This document shows, in pieces, positions 31,833-36,920 of a stretch of 36,920 nucleotides of DNA (the stretch's first letter is position 1; every line of letters starts with the position of its first letter). The stretch covers positions 1 to 36,920 of the forward strand of contig CADCET010000031.1 of assembly GCA_902800495.1 (NCBI GenBank), read 5' to 3'. Position numbers and translations under genes: made by a program. Origin of the DNA: an uncultured Prevotellaceae bacterium. GTDB taxonomy: Bacteria > Bacteroidota > Bacteroidia > Bacteroidales > Bacteroidaceae. Under the pieces are notes generated by a model. That model was not told the origin of the DNA. It made no database searches and saw only the letters and a list, made by a program, of their open reading frames with translations.

Positions 31833-33964
31833 ACCAAATACTGAGTATTTTGGTTCGTTACACGACGCAAAAGTTCGGGCATATTGGCCAAAGTGCGGCC
31901 AAAACGCTGGAGATTGCTGACATGAAGGCTGCTGCCGACCTTGGCACGTACCTGTTGGAACAGGTCGGAGGCACTCATCCACTGCGCCCCCGGTTCGCCG
32001 AGACGTACGGCCGGTCTGAAGAGGTCGCCGAAGAACTGCTCGGCGGGACCGAGTAGCTGGAACTGGCGGTTGTAGTCCATAATCTGCTGCGTCTGCACCT
32101 CGTCGAACCACGTCGGTTCACCACGGTCGAGGGCGGCCAACGCCTGAGCAAAGAGCTGACGGTGGTTGGGCAGGTGGCTGACGTCGATAGGACCGGTCAG
32201 CTCCACGGCGAGGAAACGGCGCGAGCCGGTGGGGTCGCTCAGCACGTCGGTGAGGTTGGTGGTGGCGATGAACGAGCTGAGACGGGGCATCACCTCGACA
32301 TGCTTGCCATAGGGACGCTTGGCCTTCACCACAGGCAGCGACAGCATGTTCTTCAGGAAGCCCTGCTGCACCTGTGGCGAGATCTTGTTGAACTCGTCGA
32401 AGTTGACGAGCAGCATCTGCGACATCTGCAGCAGCATCTGTTTCTCCTCCGAAGGCTTGGCGGTCTGGGTGTAGCCCCACTGCAGCTCCATCGGCAACAG
32501 CGACTGGCAGAAGGTCGACTTGTTCCAGCCCTGCTTCGAGATGAGCAGCGGTACGGCGGAGTTGCCATAGCGGCTGTACTCGGTGGCTCGCCACTGGTTG
32601 ACCATCGCCAAGAACCACGTGTAGAACCACTCCTCCCAATAGGGGTTCTGGGTAGGTACGGTACGGGCCAGCTCACGGATGCGGTCGCGACCGTCCCACT
32701 TGCCGCGACACTCCCACAGGTAGTCCTCAACGGGCGAGTAGCGGGGCGCATAGCTGGAGTTGACGTAGCGTTTCACGTCCTTGTCCCACACGTCGAGGCC
32801 TTCGGTACGGGCCTCCATAGCCAGGTCGTTGACGACACGCTCGTCGACAGGGCGCCACGGGTAGTAGGTCTGGTTGTTGGGACGGTATTCGGCATAGCCC
32901 ATCACCGTGTTATAACGCAACTGGTAGCGACGCCCTAAAAACGCGATGAGCGCCAGCGTGTCGCGCCGCACCCTGGCCGACGCCTCGATGGCCTTCAGTG
33001 CCGGGTCGGCCTTCGGCTTACGCTCGCGGACGGCCTCGTAGCTGCTGGCGACGACGGAGCGGATATGGCGCTCGTCCTCACGGCTCCACAGATGACTATG
33101 CAGGTGGGCGACGGTCTCTTCCTCTTCGACGCCGAGCTGACAGAGCCTGCGGGCTATCTCCGACACGGCGGCCTCCTCGCGGTAGGGCGACTGGCGCCAT
33201 TCGTCGGTGTCGAGCACCTCGTACACCTCGTCAGCGACGCGACGGTAGAGGAACTCCACCTCGTCGTACTTGGCGTTTCGCGACAGCATGGTTTCGCGGG
33301 TGGCGGCGGTAGGTTTGTCTGTGGCAGAGGCGGTATCCTTCTGCCCACCATCCGCAGCCTTCAACTCTTCAGTAACCTTCAGCGGCGTGGCCTTCGCATT
33401 GACGAAGGGGGCTGGGTCGAGGGTCATCCGGAAGCTGTCGCGCACCGACGGCCGCCCCACCGTCACCTCGCGGCCCGTCACACCGCCATAGACGCGAACG
33501 GCATAGGCATGGGCGGTCTGATAGAGGGTGTCGGCCTCTTCTTCGCTGGCTGGCTTCCGCCCGTCGGCAGCCTCCACGGCCACCAGGATCTTCAGCGTAT
33601 GCCCACTGGCGCCCACAACGGCCATCACCGTCGAAGGCAGTCCGGCCACCACCTGCTTGGCTGCCTCCAACTGTTCTGCATCCATTAGTTGGCCGATGCT
33701 GAGCAGCACCACGCCGTTGAAGCTCACCATCTGCAGGTCGCCACGCTCGTCAATACGCCACTCGGCGGCAGGATAGACGCGGGGCAGCTTTTCCAATTTG
33801 GGGAAGACAGCCCTTTCGCTGCTCATAAAAGGTATTTCACGCCGCAGCTCACTGACGAGCTGCAGTTTCGTATCGGTCGTCACACGCTCGGCAAACCGCT
33901 CTAACGTCTTCGTCGTCAGGTGCTGGCGATTCTTTTTGTCTGTTCTTATCAGGGTTAGTTTCAT
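31814..33964 (-). CDS. VirE/VapE-family protein with BT4734-like N-terminal domain (primase-helicase)
   Basis: A 716-residue protein. The N-terminal 200 residues match the BT4734-like (VirE_N) domain, thought to be a degenerate archaeo-eukaryotic primase: REIPFMSSERAVFPKLEKLPRVYPAAEW, TGREVTVGRPSVRDSFRMTLDPAPFVN. A linker near residues 205-330 precedes the VirE superfamily 3-like ATPase: GKWDGRDRIREL, a Walker A-like KQGWNKST (477-484), Walker B LLVNFDEFN with D523 and E524, and SSFIATTNLTDVLSDPTGSRRFLAVEL. The P-loop has QGWNKST in place of classical GxGKS, as in other Bacteroidetes members I recall. VirE proteins act in phage-satellite replication; the role here is unproved. The stop TAG falls in the left terminal repeat. 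Confidence 0.88.
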   Translation of the reverse strand: MKLTLIRTDKKNRQHLTTKTLERFAERVTTDTKLQLVSELRREIPFMSSERAVFPKLEKLPRVYPAAEWRIDERGDLQMVSFNGVVLLSIGQLMDAEQLEAAKQVVAGLPSTVMAVVGASGHTLKILVAVEAADGRKPASEEEADTLYQTAHAYAVRVYGGVTGREVTVGRPSVRDSFRMTLDPAPFVNAKATPLKVTEELKAADGGQKDTASATDKPTAATRETMLSRNAKYDEVEFLYRRVADEVYEVLDTDEWRQSPYREEAAVSEIARRLCQLGVEEEETVAHLHSHLWSREDERHIRSVVASSYEAVRERKPKADPALKAIEASARVRRDTLALIAFLGRRYQLRYNTVMGYAEYRPNNQTYYPWRPVDERVVNDLAMEARTEGLDVWDKDVKRYVNSSYAPRYSPVEDYLWECRGKWDGRDRIRELARTVPTQNPYWEEWFYTWFLAMVNQWRATEYSRYGNSAVPLLISKQGWNKSTFCQSLLPMELQWGYTQTAKPSEEKQMLLQMSQMLLVNFDEFNKISPQVQQGFLKNMLSLPVVKAKRPYGKHVEVMPRLSSFIATTNLTDVLSDPTGSRRFLAVELTGPIDVSHLPNHRQLFAQALAALDRGEPTWFDEVQTQQIMDYNRQFQLLGPAEQFFGDLFRPAVRLGEPGAQWMSASDLFQQVRAKVGSSLHVSNLQRFGRTLANMPELLRRVTNQNTQYLVVKRQK

Positions 33965-34008
33965 TGTTTCAGTAATTGTTTAAAAACAACTTGGTATTCT
34001 TTTTTTTT

Positions 34009-34151
34009 ACGACAACCATGACAACTCAGACAACAGTCGCTGCTGGCAGCGATGAGAAAAGTTCTTCGCAAGCGAAGCGGCCGCTCGGCGACGACAGGAG
34101 ACGCTTGCCAGAGCAAGAAAGCCGAGCAGTCCAAGTTGTCATAGTTGTCGT
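34009..34151. repeat. Inverted-repeat-bounded insert in the virE leader
   Basis: An 18-base sequence at 34009-34026 (ACGACAACCATGACAACT) returns as its reverse complement at 34134-34151 with one mismatch. Between them lies GC-rich DNA that includes the 18-bp hairpin repeat shared with 11223-11240. No gene is supported. Confidence 0.75.
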
Positions 34152-34195
34152 TTTTAAATAATATTATTGTCGTTATCATAAGTTCAAAAAAAGTG

Positions 34196-34256
34196 TTCCA
34201 TAAGCGGCGGAACGATGTTCCAACGGCCTTGGAACGACGTTCCACGGTCGTCGGAA
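34196..34256. repeat. Three TTCC-N9-GGAA sites at 22-bp period (iteron-like array)
   Basis: TTCC occurs at 34196, 34218 and 34240, each followed after exactly nine bases by GGAA and then by five bases (CGATG or CGACG). The left neighbour 34152-34195 is very AT-rich. The array lies between the DUF6078 stop codon and virE. It could be an operator or a replication-origin iteron set. Confidence 0.8.
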
Positions 34257-34269
34257 CACCGCTGTGCGG

Positions 34270-34707
34270 TTATCTGAAGTCAAGACACGGCCCGTAGCGT
34301 TCGTAGCGCGGCGGTTCATAGCCGAACTCCGCAAACACCTCGGCGACAGCCGCCTGCTGGTCGGGCATCACCGGCCGCAGACCGTTGCGACAGTCATAGT
34401 AGACGCCCTTGCTGCCCAAGATAGCCGTGATGCGATAGCGCATAGGCTTGAAGTCGAGGCGTCGCACGTTGTCGAAAGCATGGACAAAGCCCCATGCCGC
34501 CTGTTGCGGTTCGGCCGTGCGGTACCATCGGCACTGGCCGTCGCTGCCGAGTGCCGAGGGATAGACAGCCGGTCCCCAGTCGCGGCCGGCAGGCACATGC
34601 CGTCCCGCAACAAAGCGCAGACAGCCCTCACACCGGGGACAGTCACGGTTGAAACACAGCTGCCAACTGGCCGGCACCTTACTGAAATCAAATGTTTTTT
34701 CCTCCAT
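34270..34707 (-). CDS. DUF6078 family protein
   Basis: A 145-residue cytoplasmic protein without signal peptide or membrane span. It begins FDFSKVPASWQLCFNRDCPRCEGCLRF, a cysteine cluster (C-x5-C-x2-C-x2-C) that could bind zinc and is the mark of the DUF6078 family, found in Bacteroidetes and of unknown function. The second half includes YRITAILGSKGVYYDCRNGLRPVMPDQQAAVAEVFAEFGY. It lies upstream of virE on the same strand within the same terminal repeats and has its own promoter, so it may regulate or assist virE. That is inference from position only. Confidence 0.75.
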   Translation of the reverse strand: MEEKTFDFSKVPASWQLCFNRDCPRCEGCLRFVAGRHVPAGRDWGPAVYPSALGSDGQCRWYRTAEPQQAAWGFVHAFDNVRRLDFKPMRYRITAILGSKGVYYDCRNGLRPVMPDQQAAVAEVFAEFGYEPPRYERYGPCLDFR

Positions 34708-34736
34708 CGTATGGTTTTTAGTTCAAAAATGCTCTG

Positions 34737-34767
34737 CAAAAATACAAAAAATTATCGAAAACCACAA
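34737..34767 (-). promoter_or_regulatory. Promoter of the DUF6078 gene
   Basis: On the minus strand TTG (34765-34767), a 20-base gap, then TATTTTTG (34737-34744). Predicted leader is about 26 bases. It lies just inside the right terminal repeat, so the element brings its own promoter. Confidence 0.7.
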
Positions 34768-34775
34768 GCTTTTGG

Positions 34776-34887
34776 CCGCAAAAATCACAGAAGTGGTAGA
34801 TATCCACCACTTCCACCACCATTTCCACCACTACCAAACACACTGTCACACAAATACTTATATATAAAAGTGGTGGAAGTGGTAATA
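34776..34887. repeat. Right terminal inverted repeat of the VirE element
   Basis: The outer block 34857-34887 mirrors 31711-31741 with one mismatch; the inner block around 34791-34840 mirrors the left inner block. It includes a GATATC-centred imperfect palindrome at 34791-34812. Confidence 0.85.
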
Positions 34888-34985
34888 GAATCTCAAAAAA
34901 TAAAGGCAGTTCGGGAGATTTGGAATTTTGAGGGTTACGGATAAGAGACCGTTCTAATCTCCTTGTTCTGCTATAATTTGCATCC

Positions 34986-35026
34986 GCTCGAGCTATGCTC
35001 GCTTGCTACCAACGGGACGCAAGAAA
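34986..35026. repeat. 41-bp dispersed repeat, copy 2
   Basis: It matches 4234-4274 at about 37 of 41 bases and lies between the VirE element and the unrecognised gene at 35138. The rest of 34888-35137 holds no supported gene. Confidence 0.75.
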
Positions 35027-35076
35027 GAACACCCGATGACGAGCCACCAGCCGCTTTTGTGACTCATCATCGAATG

Positions 35077-35108
35077 CAAAGGTACAACAAAAATCTGAGA
35101 AAACCAAA
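35077..35108 (-). promoter_or_regulatory. Well-formed orphan promoter facing the VirE element
   Basis: On the minus strand TTTG (35105-35108), a 20-base gap, then TACCTTTG (35077-35084). The transcript would start near 35073 with a hairpin (CGATGA...TCATCG, roughly 35035-35073) and run leftward for about 185 bases to the element's right end without meeting a gene. Confidence 0.6.
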
Positions 35109-35137
35109 GCATTCGTTTGTTTTAACTCTTAGTTCGT

Positions 35138-35581
35138 TCAACATAAGAGTTTCTTATATGCTTCCACTACCTCTCGCATTGACATGATATACATCTTCAG
35201 CCGCTTTCCGTCAAGCCCCTGCTGGTACATCAACAGCGCATCGGCATAGACAGAGAAATACAGGTTGCAGAAAGGCTTGAAAAAAATGAAATTGTCATCG
35301 TCCTCATACACTCTCTTGCAGAACTGCTCCACAATGCTTGGCACAAACTGCTCGTCGCTATATTCCTCCATCAGTCTCTTGAACTCCTTATATGTTTCGA
35401 TGGATTCATCTGTGCTCTGTTCCTGAGTATGCAGAAAGTCCAATGGTGAGGATTGAAAGACGGTTATCTGGTTCATCATCTCGGCCTGACGCTCTGCCTG
35501 CTGATAGGTTGTCCGCTCCTCACTCATAACCAACTCTCTGTAAAGCATCACCAGATGGTATTTCCCATATACATGCGTCAA
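35138..35581 (-). CDS. Unrecognised protein, possibly with a frameshifted N-terminus
   Basis: I do not recognise this protein. The frame gives up to 147 residues, mostly helical and charged (SEERTTYQQAERQAEMMNQI, ETYKEFKRLMEEYSDEQF), with an aromatic hydrophobic middle (NFIFFKPFCNLYFSVYADALLMY) and a basic end (YIMSMREVVEAYKKLL). There is no signal peptide and no familiar motif. The first possible start is TTG 35581; ATG codons occur at residues 17 and 24. A separate short frame from ATG 35634 (MESPNNYFSKETLSHLRR) stops exactly where this one could begin, overlapping as TTGA, so a single-base frameshift may have split one gene. It lies beside the VirE element in AT-rich DNA. Confidence 0.55.
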   Translation of the reverse strand: MTHVYGKYHLVMLYRELVMSEERTTYQQAERQAEMMNQITVFQSSPLDFLHTQEQSTDESIETYKEFKRLMEEYSDEQFVPSIVEQFCKRVYEDDDNFIFFKPFCNLYFSVYADALLMYQQGLDGKRLKMYIMSMREVVEAYKKLLC

Positions 35582-35715
35582 CGCCTCAAGTGACTGAGCG
35601 TCTCTTTTGAGAAATAGTTGTTTGGTGATTCCATTTCATGACAGCATTTCTAACTTTTACTTTTTGAAAATTTGATTGAGCATGTTGTTATTCTTGTTAT
35701 TCTTGTTTGAAACAA

Positions 35716-36831
35716 TTATTTGTGACAATTTGGGCATTTATTTCCTCCTGTACGTTTAAAAATTGGGGAAGGCCATTCATATCCGCAGTGATGACATTTC
35801 CAATTTGCATGATAATGAGAGCCAGCAGAATAGTCATTGGGCGTACCATTGTTTTTTGAATAATCCCAGTCCTCAATAAGGTGAGGATGAGTTACTGCGA
35901 ACGCACCCTTTTTAAGTACAGCTCTTTTCTGTTGTGATAAGGCTCTTTTTTGTTTAGCACAATTTGGGCAACCACGACCATTTGCTCTTTTATCCATCGT
36001 TGCCGGCCAAGAATGACCGCAAGTGCTACATATCCACCTTACTTCTTTTCCACAATGTGGAGGAAGCATATTAGGGTCTAAGCCTCCGTTCTTTTCATAA
36101 TCCCATTCTTTAAGTAAATGGGGGTAATTATCTGCGAAAGATCCCTTTTTCTGAATTATTCTTTTATGTTTAGATTGCGTTCTTTGTTTATCTGCACATT
36201 TTGGACATCCTTCCCCCTTATTACGATGAGCTACTCTAGCTGGCCAATGGTGACCACAAGTATTACATACCCAACATACTATCTTATTATTGTTTACAGT
36301 TATTTTATCGGGCGTGAGGTCTCCATTCCCTTCATAATCCCATTCTTTTGCAAGTTCGGGATTTTGGGATAGCAAGTCATTCTCTCCAGGGGCTAATTTA
36401 ATCCCAGCACAATATGGGCAACCATGTCCCATAAAGCGACTGTTTACTTCTGCTGGCCACGAATGTCCTTTTTCACATCTCCAATAAAACTTCTTGTGAC
36501 TTGTACAAGGTATATATTCTGGTTTAATGTTGCCATTCTTTTCATAATCCCACTGTTTAGCCGCTTCTGGTGCTCGGGCAACTATACTATTTTCTTTTTC
36601 TGATTGTATGTATAGTGCATATATTTGATTTCTATCTCTTTCAATATCAATGTCTAATTGTTCAATATACTCTTCTTTATCACATAATTTAAGGATCTCG
36701 TTTATAACCCATTTTAGATAATTGTGGTCATTTTGATATTTTACATAAATGATACCATTAGATACATTGTTGTTTTCACCTTCTTTTATCCTTATCAGTT
36801 TTATTCCATTATCTGCTAAAATGTAAGCCAT
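35716..36831 (-). CDS. Zinc-ribbon repeat protein (four DUF4379-like modules), probably lacking its N-terminal part
   Basis: A 371-residue protein. Four modules of about 65-75 residues start near residues 90, 160, 235 and 315. Each has the form WDYxxN...W-x-C-x2-C/G-x-(G)H-x-WP...R...G-x-G-CPxC, as in the treble-clef DUF4379 (zinc-ribbon) family; the cysteine pairs are WRCEKGH/CPYC, WVCNTCGHHWPA/CPKC, WICSTCGHSWPA/CPNC and WKCHHCGYEWPS/CPNC. The first module lacks the second cysteine of the knuckle (CEKG). The extreme N-terminus, ILADNGIKLIRIKEG, looks like the closing strand of a Vsr or DUF559-type endonuclease domain, suggesting that the nuclease part has been lost. An in-frame TAG lies about 20 bases upstream. 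DNA binding is likely. Base composition is far richer in A+T than the rest of the window, a sign of transfer. Confidence 0.75.
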   Translation of the reverse strand: MAYILADNGIKLIRIKEGENNNVSNGIIYVKYQNDHNYLKWVINEILKLCDKEEYIEQLDIDIERDRNQIYALYIQSEKENSIVARAPEAAKQWDYEKNGNIKPEYIPCTSHKKFYWRCEKGHSWPAEVNSRFMGHGCPYCAGIKLAPGENDLLSQNPELAKEWDYEGNGDLTPDKITVNNNKIVCWVCNTCGHHWPARVAHRNKGEGCPKCADKQRTQSKHKRIIQKKGSFADNYPHLLKEWDYEKNGGLDPNMLPPHCGKEVRWICSTCGHSWPATMDKRANGRGCPNCAKQKRALSQQKRAVLKKGAFAVTHPHLIEDWDYSKNNGTPNDYSAGSHYHANWKCHHCGYEWPSPIFKRTGGNKCPNCHK

Positions 36832-36920
36832 CAGTAAACCCCGTCTTGTGAGATTCTATAAGATACTCCGAAAAAGTTGGAGAGATTCTTGTAGATGTTG
36901 GAGGAATCTCCAAGATTCTT

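Larger units (their letters stand above)
31711..34887 (-). mobile_element. Putative mobile element with long terminal inverted repeats carrying VirE primase-helicase and DUF6078 genes
   Basis: The first 26 bases (31711-31736) are the exact reverse complement of the last 26 (34862-34887). After one mismatch the match continues four more bases. A second, inner inverted pair follows (about 35 of 40 matching bases around a GATATC centre: left about 31767-31806, right about 34791-34840). In between are just two genes on the same strand, a VirE-type primase-helicase and a DUF6078 protein. The virE stop codon lies inside the left end, and the DUF6078 promoter lies just inside the right end. No target-site duplication and no transposase or integrase was seen, so the transposition mechanism is unknown. 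The repeats are seen directly; mobility is inferred. Confidence 0.55.

Noticed and set aside
31700-34900. Prophage or integrated plasmid around virE
   Set aside because: No integrase, capsid, terminase, portal or mobilisation gene is present; only virE and DUF6078 lie between the inverted repeats.

Overview
This window looks like chromosomal DNA of a Prevotella-type member of the Bacteroidales. Three things point there. Promoters carry the Bacteroidetes -7 element TAnnTTTG, often with a TTG or TTTG about 19-22 bases upstream. Gene order is typical of the order (rsfS-ftsH-cdsA; surE-lpxB divergent from parA-parB-DUF5683-mltD-rel; rplY-pth-hslR divergent from nusB-yajC-ybbR-coaE-DUF5606). Characteristic families are present, including a DUF5117-type metalloprotease, an outer-membrane beta-barrel with a CarboxypepD_reg-like start, and VirE/BT4734. 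These identifications rest on reading the proteins, not on database searches.

Layout. 1-2872: end of a secreted protein and a large periplasmic or outer-membrane zinc metalloprotease. 2873-3437: a gene-free repeat field (23-bp tandem repeat, REP-like palindromes). 3437-3507: tRNA-Gln(CTG) on the minus strand with its own promoter and terminator. 3657-16666: a housekeeping block covering ribosome silencing (rsfS), membrane proteolysis (ftsH), phospholipid synthesis (cdsA), lipid A synthesis (lpxB), surE, chromosome partition (parAB), a lytic transglycosylase, (p)ppGpp metabolism (rel) and a pectinesterase. 16681-20158 (minus): queF, a GH43-like enzyme, hslR, pth and rplY, with a roughly 375-bp inverted repeat field between pth and hslR. 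20363-23666 (plus): nusB, yajC, ybbR, coaE, DUF5606, ending in a bidirectional terminator. 23745-28326 (minus): an outer-membrane beta-barrel and a DUF234-type ATPase. 28564-31693: aroB convergent with menE-menC (shikimate and menaquinone branches). 31711-34887: a VirE/VapE primase-helicase gene and a DUF6078 gene enclosed by terminal inverted repeats, the outer 26 bp of them perfect. 34888-36920: AT-rich accessory DNA with one unrecognised gene and a four-fold zinc-ribbon (DUF4379-like) protein that seems to lack its N-terminal part.

Two signals stand out. First, the VirE/DUF6078 segment has the architecture of a compact mobile element: long inverted ends, a primase-helicase as its only enzyme, and a 22-bp-period array of TTCC-N9-GGAA sites beside AT-rich DNA that could be a replication origin or operator. 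It abuts the start of menC. Second, conserved housekeeping genes (lpxB twice, surE, aroB, menE, menC) carry in-frame insertions made of palindromic or low-complexity repeats, and pth ends inside such a repeat. This resembles the Rickettsia palindromic elements that insert within protein genes. A separate 7-bp-period AT-rich microsatellite recurs at gene junctions and inside one coding sequence. Whether these are novel needs database comparison that could not be done here.
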